From assembly GCF_002575655.3 (NCBI RefSeq), contig NC_053037.3, positions 319,885,294 through 319,949,293 on the forward strand: a DNA stretch of 64,000 nucleotides, given 5' to 3'. A program made the translations under genes and the position numbers. The stretch's first letter is position 1. Each line of letters opens with the position of its first letter. The DNA comes from Aegilops tauschii subsp. strangulata. Taxonomy: Eukaryota; Streptophyta; Magnoliopsida; Poales; Poaceae. The notes under the pieces were generated by a model that was given only the letters and a program-made list of their open reading frames with translations, had not been told where the DNA came from and did not search any database. Positions 14,884-26,000 of the stretch are shown piece after piece.

Positions 14884-16256
14884 GTTCTAAAATAAACGCA
14901 GAAAGTACTTACACAAATTCGACCCACCCAATTCCTTCTGTTTCTGATACAGTTTCATCTTTTTGATCATTTATAACTAATCAAGTGGATTTTCAGTGTA
15001 TGTGAAATATAAAGAGCACTACTCTATTACTCCCTCTTTAGTAGTACTATTGAAAAAATCGCAATAATCAATATTATCAATTTTACTGGTTTACAGCATG
15101 AATCCTTTTCTAAAATAAAGTTTATTTACTAATTAGGAAGTAAATCCTTTCTTAAATAAATTTTATTTACTATTTCCTTTGTAAACAAATAAATATAAGA
15201 TGAGGCCTAATAAATCCTTTCCAGAACAGAAAAAAGGAAATTGAAGGAGAGAGAAAAAAAATTGACCGGTGGTTTAGCTTGTAACGGAAATGACTCCCTT
15301 AACACAGTATCAGGCCAGAACCACCAATAAGATGAACAGCTTTTCAGAGCAATTAAATCAACATTGTTAAAACATTCAACTTCTAAAATAAACGCAGAAA
15401 GTATTTACACAAATCCGACCCACCCAATTCCGTCCGTTTCCGATACACTTTCATCTTTTTGTTCATTTGTAACTAATCAAGTGGATTTTCAGTGTATGTG
15501 AAATATAAAGAGCACTACTCTATTACTCCCTATTTAGTAGTACTATTGAAAAAATCGCAATCATCAATATTATCAATTTTACTGGTTTGCAGCATGAATC
15601 CTTTTCTAAAATAAAATTTAGTTACTAATTAGGAAGTGAATCTTTCTTAAATAAATTTTATTTACTATTTCCTTTGTAAACAAATAAATATAAGATGAGG
15701 CACAATAAATCCTTTCCAGAACAGAAAAAAGGAAATTGAAGGAGAAAGAAAAAAAAGAAATTGACCGGTGGTTTAGCTTGTAACGGAAATGACTCCCTTA
15801 ACACAGTATCAGGCCAGAACCACCAATAAGATGAACAGCTTTTCAGAGCAATTAAATCAACATTGTTAAAACATTCAACTTCTAAAATAAACGCAGAAAG
15901 TATTTACACAAATCTGACCCACCCAATTCCGTCCGTTTCTGATACACTTTCATCTTTTTGTTCATTTGTAACTAATCAAGTGGATTTTCAGTGTATGTGA
16001 AATATAAAGAGCACTACTCTATTACTCCCTCTTTAGTAGTACTATTGAAAAAATCGCAATCATCAATATTATCAATTTTACTGGTTTGCAGAATGAATCA
16101 TTTTCTAAAATAAAATTTATTTACTAATTAGGAAGTGAATCTTTTTTTAAATAAATTTTATCTACTATTTTATTTGTAAACAAATAAATATAAGATAAGG
16201 CCTAATAAATCTTTTCCAGAACAGAAAGAAGGAAATTGAAGGAGAGAGAAAAAAAT

Positions 16257-16337
16257 TAACCGTAGTGGGATTTGAACCCACTCCCTTTCTGACCAGAGCC
16301 TTAATCTGGCGCCTTAGACCAACTCGGCCATCCGATC
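16257..16337 (-). tRNA. tRNA-Leu (anticodon AAG), gene or early pseudogene
   Basis: An 81-nt minus-strand cloverleaf without intron. The anticodon arm is a perfect 5-bp stem (CCAGA/TCTGG) around TTAAGGC, giving anticodon AAG (leucine). The D-arm (GCC/GGC) and T-arm (GTGGG/CCCAC) pair fully. Internal promoter boxes are intact: box A TGGCCGAGTTGG, box B GGTTCAAATCC. The class II variable region is 11 nt, with a weak stem. The acceptor stem (GATCGGA against TACGGTT) has four Watson-Crick pairs, two G-U wobbles and one G-A mismatch, so charging could be impaired. A run of seven T follows the 3' end on the sense strand, suitable as a Pol III terminator. The satellite array begins exactly at the 3' end. 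Isotype is firm; functionality is uncertain. Confidence 0.85.
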
Positions 16338-16370
16338 TTTGGTGTTCAACAGTTGGAATCTTCTTTTATA
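16338..16370 (-). promoter_or_regulatory. upstream TATA-like and CAA elements of tRNA-Leu
   Basis: Plant nuclear tRNA genes typically carry a TATA-like element near -30 and CAA motifs just before the 5' end. On the minus strand, TATAAA lies about 28-33 nt upstream of the tRNA 5' end (16365-16370) and CAA about 2-4 nt upstream (16339-16341). Both positions fit the known arrangement and favour a transcribable gene over a random tRNA fossil. Confidence 0.6.
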
Positions 16371-16970
16371 TCGGAACTAACATCCTGACCAAGCCATTTT
16401 TTTCATTCAATCATCAGAAACATAAACAAAAGCAAGATGACCAGCTGTTTTACCCTTGGACCAAAAAGACTGAAGTTTAACAAAAGGTTACAATGTCCCT
16501 CTTCCCATCCGAGTGAAGATCTATCTACCCACCTGGCTAGGCTAGCTATAAATCAGAGTCATGGCTTCGCTTGTGAGGATTTCATGTATTGCATCGGTGG
16601 TCATTCATGGTGGAATCAGAGTCGAAAGATCGTGCTGTGATGGATGATGATGATGCCACTTGTTGGTGGCATCGATAAATGCTTCTTCTCAGCGGCATGT
16701 GTTTGGCAAGATCTATCACGGTCACATCGACCTATTGTGGCTGAGCCGTAGACATGTGCTGCTTTTAGTTCTTACCGGTTTGTCTGTAATAATAAATCAG
16801 AGTTAAATTGCACCACATTTTGGAAAGTTGCTTTTGGTATCCTGTCCCTGTTTAGTGTGGTGAAGTCAGAAGACATGCGTCTTTGAACTAGCACTGACTC
16901 GGTGCAAATATTGCTGTACAATAAAAATGTGGTTCTCTGTAATTTGCGGGGCTAAAAATAAATTCAGCCG
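16371..16970. other. unique intergenic stretch
   Basis: Non-repetitive DNA between the tRNA and the helicase promoter. Short open frames are present but have no codon structure or recognisable motif. No terminal inverted repeats, LTR ends or tandem repeats were seen. It probably contains distal promoter sequence of the helicase. Confidence 0.5.
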
Positions 16971-17096
16971 TTATAAAGGGAAGGGAAGCCGCGTCCCAGG
17001 AACCCGCGGCGAAATATCTTATCTTCTCGTCCCCCGCGTGCCAAGCCGCAGACTCACACAGAACCCAAAACCCTACGCCCCAGCCACTCACCGGAG
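16971..17096 (+). promoter_or_regulatory. helicase core promoter and 5' UTR (TATA box, telo-box)
   Basis: TTATAAAG at 16971-16978 is a TATA-like box about 120 bp before the start codon. A telo-box-like AAACCCTAC lies at 17068-17076; such motifs are common in 5' regions of plant translation and ribosome-related genes. The start codon context is GGAGATGGC, with a purine at -3 and G at +4, favourable for plant initiation. The exact transcription start is inferred. Confidence 0.55.
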
Positions 17097-20000
17097 ATGG
17101 CCGGCGGCGATATTCTCCTCCGCACCCACGGCGGCCTCCCCGTCCTCGCCAGGGCCTCCCCTTGCAGCCTCCGCCTCCGTTTTACAGCCAGCGGCCGTCG
17201 CGCCCCTTCCTCCCTGGCCGCCGCCAAGGTCGACATCGGCGACGTCGTCAGCCAGCTCAGGTCGGGAAGCGCCCGCGGCGCGGCCGACACGAAGAGGCAG
17301 CGGAGGGTCTCGGAGGGCGGACTTGCGTTTCCTAGGGTTGTCACGAGCAGGATAAGGGGTGCCGAGGAGGAAGGGAAAGGGGAGGCTCCGCAATTGAACG
17401 CGGAGAAGATTGGTGGCGAGGCGGGAGGCGTGGATGGCTCCTACCTCAGCGAGACACGGTAATTGAGAAAGCCGAAGGCTACAAACGCCCACCCTCAAAT
17501 CTTTTCAGAATTGTAGAAATGGAGAGTTTGAGTTAATGTCGCCTGATTTTACTGTTTGAAATAAGAAATGTTGGGTGATTCTACGAGTATGGAGCTTAAA
17601 TATCAAAACAGTGTGGTAGGAATAAATATAGAATGTATGTTATAATACTGTTCTGCTACAGTTAATTGATCCTTACAGAGTTCTAAACTTCTAATAGCGT
17701 CCTGTGTGGTAGAAATGGAGAGTCTGAGACTTTGAGGTCAGTTAATGTCGCCTGATTTTACTGTTTGAAATATAAGAAATGTGGGCGATTCTTCGTGTAG
17801 AGCTTAAATCTTAAAACGGTGTGGTAGGAAGAAATTTAGAATATACGTTATAATACTGTTCCGCTACACTTAATTGATTCTTACAGAGTTCTAAACTTCT
17901 AATAGCGTCATCTGTTTGTGTGAATGCAAATCCGTAGCATTATAATCGACGGCTGCCGCCTCTTTGAAGTACTGCCGTGTTTGACATTACGGTGAATTAT
18001 GTTAGTATCATTTGGTTGGGCCGCTCTTAGATACTTGGGTTCTTGCCTTGCCTTTTCTCTGAACCAAGCTGCAAATGGGCATGCTGTGTTCCAGAACATA
18101 TAAGTTGATGAGAGTATAGTCATTGGCTATTTAATTTTGTCACACTCCCAACATCGATCTAGTTCATCATCTCGGATACAGGGAAATCTTAGGGTTTGAG
18201 GAGAGGAATTGGGGATTTGGGAGCGGAGGAACAGGAGAGAAGCAGAGTAGTTGGGGAGAAAGTGCTTTAGCCTATTATAATCTCGATGCCTCTACTCGAC
18301 GGCCCTCTGCTCCTTTATCAGTCACAGCTCCCAGCTCGCTGGGTCGAACCACTTGTTGGGCTTCATTCTCCTTTTGGGCCTTGACTCGTTCTGCTGGGCC
18401 CCGTGTGGGCTGACGTTGGGCTCCACGGGCGTGACATCCCCCTCCGCTTCAGTAGCGGCTTGCCCCAAGCCGCAGCTCTAGGAAAGCGACTCTGAAGCTC
18501 GAAGAAGTCCTCCCACGACGCCAGCTCCTTGGGTTGCGACGGCCACTTAATCAGGACTTGAGGAATCTTGCTCGCACCTCGTGTGACCATGCGCCTTGCC
18601 AACACCTCCTCGGGAAAATCTGGGGAAGAATGGGGCGCTGGCGGCTCCGGCAGTGCAGTCACCACCTCCGTGTCCTCGGGTAGCGCTGAGCGCAACAGTG
18701 ACACGTGAAACACCGGGTGCACCCTGCTGGATGGAGGAAGTTGCAGTTTATAGGACACATTGCCCACCCGCGCCAAGACCTGAAACGGACCAAAAAAATC
18801 TGAAAGAGAGTTTGTGATTAGCCCGCGGCGCCACCGAGACCTGGACATACGGTTGCAGCTTCACATAAACCCAGTCTCCCATCGCGAAAGACCTCTCTGA
18901 CCGTTTCTTATCAGCTTGTTCTTTCATCCGTTGCTTGGATCTTTCCAGATGCTGCTTAAGCAATGCGATCATCACCTCACGTTCATGGAGCCAGGTCGCG
19001 AGGTCCGCCGGCGCTGATGCGGACGCATCCACAATGCCAAAGTGACGAGGTGGGTGACCGTACAATACCTCGAAAGGAGAAGCTTTGAGAGCAGAATGAG
19101 CTGAAGTGTTGTACCAAAATTCGGCGAGGTGCAGCCACTGAACCACTTATGAGGGCATGAATGGACAAAACAGCGCAGATAAGTCTCCATGCATTGATTC
19201 ACTCGTTCCGTGGTCCCGTCAGTTTGAGGATGGTAGGCTGAGGACATCCGGAGCTCTGTCCCTGCCAGCTTAAACAGTTCTCGCCACAACGTGCTGGTGA
19301 ACACCCGATCCCGGTCAGAGACAATGGCATAGGGCAGCCCATGGTGTTTGTAGATCTGTTGCATGAAGATGCTCGCCACTTGGATTGCAGAGAATGGATG
19401 TGCCAGAGGAATGAAGTGTGCATACCTCGTTAACTTGTCCACCACCACCATAATACAGGAATATCCACGAGACATGGGCAGCCCCTCAACGAAATCCATC
19501 GTTACTGTGCCAGGCGTGTGGAGGTGTGGGTAGGGGTTCGAGCAGCCCGGGGACTCGCACCTTCTCTGTTTTTGCTTGTTTACAGACACTGCACGATGAT
19601 ATAAAGTCTGCCACCTCCCGTCGCATGTTTGGCCAGGCAAAGAGTCGCCGAAGCCGGGCATAGGTTGCTTGTTCCCCTGAATGGCCCCCCGTCACACTGG
19701 AGTGAGTTGCTTGGAGAATTTGTTGTTTCATGGCTGCATTATTCCCCACCTAGACTCGCCCTTTGTACAAGATGACCCCATCGCGGACCGTATACTTCAG
19801 CTCTGTCGCCTCATCCCCTTGACAACGCTTCAGAATGTCCTGTGCGGTTTCATCGTGCTGATACCCTTGCACAACATCAGCTAACCAAGTTGGTAAGGTG
19901 ACCGAGATAGCAGCCACCCCGGCATCCATTCTGGACAGAGCATCTGCCGCCTTGTTTTCAATCCCTTTTTTATACACGATTCGGTACTGCAGCCCCATGA

Positions 20001-23000
20001 GCTTGGTGTACGCCTTGCGTTGCCAGGAAGTGACCAATCTCTGGTCTCCCAAGTGGGCAAGGCTACTGTGATCAGTGCGAATCACAAATTCCCCTCCTTG
20101 TAGATATGAACGCCATCGCTCAACTGCCATCAGGATCGCCATAAACTCCTTTTCATATGTGGACAGACCGCTGTTTTTTGGTCTTAACGCCTTGCTAAGG
20201 AAAGCGAGTGGGTGCCTGTTCTGTATGAGGACTGCCCCAACCCCAAATTATGAGGCGTCCGTCTCGATTTCGAATGGTTTGTCGAACTGGGGCAAGGCGA
20301 GAACAGGGGCTGAAATCAGTGCCTTTTTCAGATGTTGGAATGCCTCCTCGGCTTCGTGGCTCCAGACAAAGATAGAATCCTTCTTCAGCAAGTTTGATAG
20401 TGGCCGGCTGATCAGAGCAAAGTCGCGGACGAACCGTCTGTAATATCCAGCCAAGCCTAAAAACCCTCTGACTTGTCTGACATTGCTGGGAACTGGCCAG
20501 TTTTTTACTGCTGAGATGTTTTTCTCATCGGTAGCCACCCCCTGGGCACTGATTGTTGAGGATCGTAGCAGAAATTTAAAATTTTCTACGTATCACCAAG
20601 ATCAATCTATGGAGTCATCTAGCAACGAGAGAGAGGGGAGTGCATCTACATACCCTTGTAGATCGCGCGCGGAAGCGTTCAAGAGAATGGGGTTGATGGA
20701 GTCGTACTCGTCGTGATCCAAATCATCGATGATCCTAGCGCCGAACGGACGGCACCTTCGCGTTCAACACACGTACGGAGCGGGGACGTCTCCTTCTTCT
20801 TGATCCAGCAAGGGGGGAGGAGAAGTTGATGGAGATCCAGCAGCACGACGGCGTGGTGGTGGAAGTAGCGGGATCCCGGCAGGGCTTTGCCAAGCGCAAG
20901 CGGGGAGGAAGAGGTGTCATGGGAGGGAGGGAGGCGCCAGGGCTTGGGGTGCTGCTCCCATGCGCCTCCCCACTATATATAGGGGTGGAGGGGGCTGGTT
21001 TCTTGCCCTCCAAGTCCATTGGGGCGTTGGCAAAGGTGGGGGAAAGAAATCCCATCATTTCCCTTCCCCACCGATTGTTATCCCCCTTTTTAGGGATCTT
21101 GATCTTATCCCTTCGGGATATGATCTTATTCCTTCTAAGGTGGGATCTTGGTGCGCCTTGACCAGGGGTGTGGGGCCTTGCCCCCACTACCCACGTTCAT
21201 GTGGGTCCCCCCATGCAGGTGGGCCCCACTTCGGAACCTTCTAGAACCTTCCCGGTACAATACCGAAAAATCCCGAACATTTTCCGGTGGCCAAAATAGG
21301 ACTTCCCATATATAAATCTTTACCTCCGGACCATTCCGAAACTCCTCGTGACGTCCGGGATCTCATCCGGGACTCCGAACAACTTTCGGTTAACCGCATA
21401 CTAATATCTCTACAACTCTAGCGTCACCGAACCTTAAGTGTGTAGACCCTACGGGTTCGGGAGACATGCAGACATGACCGAGACGACTCTCCGGTCAATA
21501 ACCAACAGCGGGATCTGGATACCCATGTTGGCTCCCACATGTTCCACGATGATCTCATCGGATGAACCACGATGTCGAGGATTCAATCAATCCCGTATAC
21601 AATTCCCTTTGTCAATCGGTACGTTACTTGCCCGAGATTCGATCGTCGGTATCCCAATACCTTGTTCAATCTCGTTACCGGCAAGTCACTTTACTCGTAC
21701 CGTAATGCATGATCCCGTGACCAAACACTTGGTCACATTGAGCTCATTATGATGATGCATTACCGAGCGGGCCCAGAGATACCTCTCCGTCATACGGAGT
21801 GACAAATCCCAGTCTCGATTCGTGCCAACCCAACAAACACTTTCGGAGATACCCGTAGTGCACCTTTATAGCCACCCAGTTACGTTGTGACGTTTGGCAC
21901 ACCCAAAGCACTCCTATGGTATCCGGGAGTTGCACAATCTCATGGTCTAAGGAAATGATACTTGACATTTGGAAAAGCTCTAGCAAACGAACTACACGAT
22001 CTTGTGCTATGCTTAGGATTGGGTCTTGTCCATCACATCATTCAATGACATCCAATGTCCATAGTCAGGAAACCATGACTATCTGTTGATCAACGAGCTA
22101 GTCAACTAGAGGCTCACTAGGGACATGTTGTGGTCTATGTATTCACACATGTATTACGATTTCCGGATAACACAATTATAGCATGAACAATAGACAATTA
22201 TCATGAACAAGGAAATATAATAATAACCATTTTATTATTGCCTCTAGGGCATATTTCCAACACTGATGACATGGCCTAGATAGGTTAGTTCCCGCTGGGC
22301 AAATTTACACTTGGATCTTTTGACTTTCAACTGATGTTCCTTCAACAATTCAAACACCCTTCGAAGAAGCTGGACATGAGCCCTTAATGTATGGCTGTAG
22401 ACTAGGATATCATCCACAAATACCAACACCCCCTTGCGAATCAGTGGTGACAACACAAAATTCATCATTCCTTGGAATGTTCCGGGAGCATAAGCAAGCC
22501 CATACGACATGACTTTGAATTCAGCCCAAGGTGGGTTTTGAAGGCCGTTTTGAACACATCTTCAGGCGCCATCCTAATCTGATGGTAGCCTGCCTTGAGA
22601 TCCAAGCTTGTAAACCATACTGCCCCCGCTAACTCATCCAAGAGCTCCTCGACCACCGGCATTGGGAACCGGTTCTTGACCGTGATAGCGTTGAGGTGTC
22701 GGTAATCCACACAGAATCGCCATGACAGATCCTTTTTCTGAACCAAGAGTACGGGTGAGGCATACGGGCTGTAACTCTCCTGTATGATCCCTTGGCGCAA
22801 CATCTCTTTTACTTGCCTCTCAATTTCGTCCTTTTGGAAAGGGTTGTATCGATAAGGTCGGATGTTGACAGGCTGAGCACCGGGAATCAAAGGGATTTTA
22901 TGGTCAAAGGGGCGTGCTGGAGGCAAGCCCGTGGGGTCTTGGAACAGTGACTCAAATTGCACTAATAATTCAGCAATTTCAGGTGGAATTTCCAGTTCAC

Positions 23001-26000
23001 CCCCACCCTCTTTCTGATCAGACACCGTCTGCAATTGAACTAACTGGTGTATGTCATTGTGAGCCATCAGGAAGTGCAATTGTTCCACTGATACTGGGTG
23101 ACAATCATCCATCTTGGGTTGCACTCCTCTCAGGGTAATGCGCTTGCCATGATGGTCAAAGGACATGTGTTTCTGCCCCCAATGCACGTCCATGGGACTG
23201 TGTTCTTCCAGCGAGTCCATGCCGATGATCATATCATAACATCCCAATGGAAGGACTTTCAGATCAGTGCAAAACTTGTGCCCTTGAACAGACCAACTGC
23301 ACCTGGTAATCTCCTGGTTGCACAACAGCTGCCCCCCATCTGCTATTTTCACCTTCAAGGCTTTAGGTGAGTGCCTTACCCCCTGTAGCTTTGCTGCCAA
23401 CACTGAGCTGATAAAACTGTGCGAGCTGCCCGAATCGACTAACATGAGCACTTGCTGAGATTGTAACTTCCCTTGCAATCTAATTGTCCGAGGAGCGACC
23501 GACCCTTCCAGAGCTGCTTTGGAAATTGTGTGACACTCACTGGATGTATCAGACACAGCCTCTTGATTTTCCCTGGATGACATGCCTAACACCTCAAACA
23601 TTTCCTGCACCACATGGAGTTGGACCGCTGCTGCACACTTGTGATCGCGGCTCCACTTCTCCCCACACATATAACACAGACCTCGTGCTCGGCGATAGGC
23701 TCGAAGAGTAGTGAGGCGCTCTTCCACCGAGTTGGCCCCCCGTGCACCTTCTGCACTCGCGGGGCGTGACCCGTCGCCGATGGCTGGTGGTGTTGGTGGA
23801 GGTCTGCCAGGAGGAGGTGGCAGTGGCATTGCCCCCCGAAGATGAGAGCGATTGACCACCCCATTGTCGGAACGCCGGCCCTCTTTGCGTTTCGATATCT
23901 CCAGCGCTTCTTCCTGCAGGTAAGCCAGGGAAACAGCAGTATCCAGATCTTTTGGATTGTGCACTAGAACAACAACACGAATTTTATCCTTGAGACCATC
24001 TACAAAACGAGAAGGAAACAACGCAGGGTCCCAAGTGGTACTGTGGGCCAAAAGGGCATGCATGAGTTCGTTGAATTTGGTGGTGTACTCAGACACTGAC
24101 TCACTTTGACGCAGATGAAATAACTGACGAAGTAAACCAGAGAACTCATTGCGTTCAAATTGATCGCAGACAATGGTGCAGAACTTTTCCCATTCCATCT
24201 TACTAAGATGGAACTCATTGTTCTCAAGCCACACCATTGCCGCTCCAGTGAAATGCATAGCGGCCGTATCGACCCACAACTCGGGATCCAAATGAAAGAT
24301 CCTGAAGTAGGACTCACAGTTGCGCTTCCAACTGCGGGGCCGCTCACCCCAAAACGACGGAAAATCCATCTTAGGACGGGGGGTGACCTGCGACCGGTGA
24401 TGAAAAGGACTCCTAGAGCGGGACGGCCGAGGACTACCAGATCGGGACGAGCCCCGCAAGGGAGACCGCCCCGGCGGCCGCGCATGCCTATCAGTATGGA
24501 AGAGCTCTGTGGACTGGAACGTACCATTGCCCGGAGGCGGAACAAGGGTGGTCACCACCCCATTCCCGAACCCCCGGTGAGATGTGTCGACGCGGTGGCC
24601 ATCGGGCCCGTTGGTGTTGGTGAGGCTGCCGCCGCTGTTGGATGGGGCGCCACTGGGTTGTGGAAGAAGAGGAGGGAACTGCGTGGGCTTGAGTTTCAGC
24701 ACAGGATTCTTGCCACCAGATTGAGTTCCTGGCGCACACCCCCCAACTCTTGCTGCAGATCCGCCACGGATTTCTCCAAGGACGGCCTCCAGGCCGCCAG
24801 ATCGGCGACGGCGGGCCAAATCTCCTCAAAGAGAGCGGTGGATGCCGCCACCGCCTTCATGATAGCGGCGTTCTGCTCTTGGATGGCCTTGAGTGAGGCC
24901 GCCAGATCTTCGACGCGCTGCTCCATCTCGAGGGCGTGGGGTTGTTGACGCGTGGAGAAAGTGGGCTTCTGTAGATAATCCGGCAAATCTGATACCATAT
25001 GTCACACTCCCAACATCGATCTAGTTCATCATCTCCAGGGAAATCTCAGGGTTTGAGGAGAGGAATTGGGGATTTGGGAGCGGAGGAACAGGAGAGAAGC
25101 AGAGTGGTTGGGGAGAAAGTGCTTTAGCCTATTATAATCTCGATGCCTCTACTCGACGGCCCTCTGCTCCTTTATCAGTCACAGCTCCCAACTCGCTGGG
25201 TCGAACCACTTGTTGGGCTTCATTCTCCTTTTGGGCCTTGACTCGTTCTGCTGGGCCCCGCGTGGGCTGACGTTGGGCTCCACGGGCGTGACAATTTTTT
25301 TATCTAACTAATTTCTTACTGCAGCTGTAAAATAAGTATGGCATAGAAAAACATAGAACAACAACCAAAAATTTTGTGTTACTCGGTTTTATGTAATTCG
25401 ACGCTAGGGAGTACAGATGCCATCTGGAATTGGCGACTAAGCAACTAATGGTTCTATTTCATGACGCCAGTTGCTAACTAGACTGTGTTTGCCTGAAAAT
25501 CGAGAACTGTCAATAGCTTTATGCACTTGGATTTTTCGGTTTAGTAATCTCCTGCGTATTGCAGGTTTGATCAGTGTGCTATTTCTGAATTATCACTGAA
25601 AGGTGTCAAAGATGCTGGATATGGAAGGATGACCCAGGTGCAGGAGGCAACTCTGCCAGTAATCCTTCAAGGTCAACAAAACTGCCTATATTGTTGCTTC
25701 ACTCTGATACAAATCTCTTAGGTGGGAGCCCTGTAACTGATATTCCAATGTATTGCTCCACTACAGGCAAAGATGTTCTTGCAAAAGCGAAGACTGGAAC
25801 AGGAAAAACCGTTGCCTTTTTGGTACTCCTTTTTATTCAGACCCAGTAGTCAGATTGATGGTGTTAGCATTTACTGAACTATTGCAGTGATATTCTAAAT
25901 CATTGTCCAGTCCAACTGAGTTTCCTTTTTGCGCTTCTAGCTGCCAGCCATTGAGGTTCTCTCTAAATTACCCAGTTCTCAACGGAGTCAGTTGCGGTCG

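Larger units (their letters stand above)
1..16256. repeat. ~497-bp AT-rich tandem satellite array
   Basis: Thirty-two complete head-to-tail monomers and a final partial one are visible. I used CTTCTAAAAT as the phase mark; it recurs at 1, 500, 999, 1494, 1992, 2492, 2991, 3488, 3984, 4481, 4977, 5474, 5972, 6471, 6969, 7444, 7943, 8437, 8930, 9424, 9922, 10419, 10918, 11417, 11917, 12411, 12910, 13407, 13906, 14406, (14884, mutated), 15380 and 15879. Spacing is 493-500 bp except two shortened monomers (475 bp at 6969, 478 bp at 14406). The array enters from the left edge and stops at a tRNA gene. Each monomer contains a ~42-bp internal tandem duplication beginning GAATCCTTT (217-258 and 259-300 in the first), a GGTGGTT/AACCACC inverted repeat, and an A-run next to it. 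I do not recognise it as any named Triticeae satellite such as the Afa or pSc119.2 families. I see no conserved coding frame. Confidence 0.97.
18138..25293 (-). mobile_element. Ty3/gypsy LTR retrotransposon in helicase intron 1
   Basis: A complete element with LTRs at both ends, antisense to the host gene. LTRs are 299 and 294 bp, with TG...CA ends. Flanks are AATTT (18133-18137) and ATTTT (25294-25298), a target duplication with one mismatch or only 4 bp. The primer-binding site next to the 5' LTR reads TGGTATCAGAT (initiator tRNA-Met type). The polypurine tract beside the 3' LTR reads GAAGCGGAGGGGGA on the minus strand. Gag, zinc knuckle, protease, RT, RNase H and integrase follow in gypsy order, with a chromodomain-like tail. 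Several frameshifts and an internal solo LTR make it non-autonomous. The LTRs differ by four transitions and one 5-bp indel; at the rate commonly used for grass LTRs (1.3e-8 per site per year) that is roughly half a million years. Confidence 0.93.

Noticed and set aside
1..16256. CRISPR-like or minisatellite reading of the repeats
   Set aside because: The unit is about 497 bp with no unique spacers and the DNA is from a plant nucleus.
16265..16480. 71-codon plus-strand frame starting over the tRNA
   Set aside because: It reads the antisense of the tRNA-Leu gene and has no homologue-like pattern.
16888..17498. Several overlapping open frames around helicase exon 1
   Set aside because: GC-rich exon 1 leaves other frames open by chance; only the frame that splices into exon 2 continues into helicase motifs.
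21438..21752. 104-codon frame repeated identically at 41007-41321
   Set aside because: It lies inside LTR sequence of the Angela family, in antisense. The identity reflects recent LTR relatedness, not a gene.
24160..24948. 262-codon plus-strand frame
   Set aside because: Antisense shadow of the gypsy gag/linker region, where the minus strand has gag motifs.
18133..25298. Perfect 5-bp target duplication for the gypsy element
   Set aside because: The flanks read AATTT and ATTTT; only four bases match without a mismatch, so I report it as imperfect.
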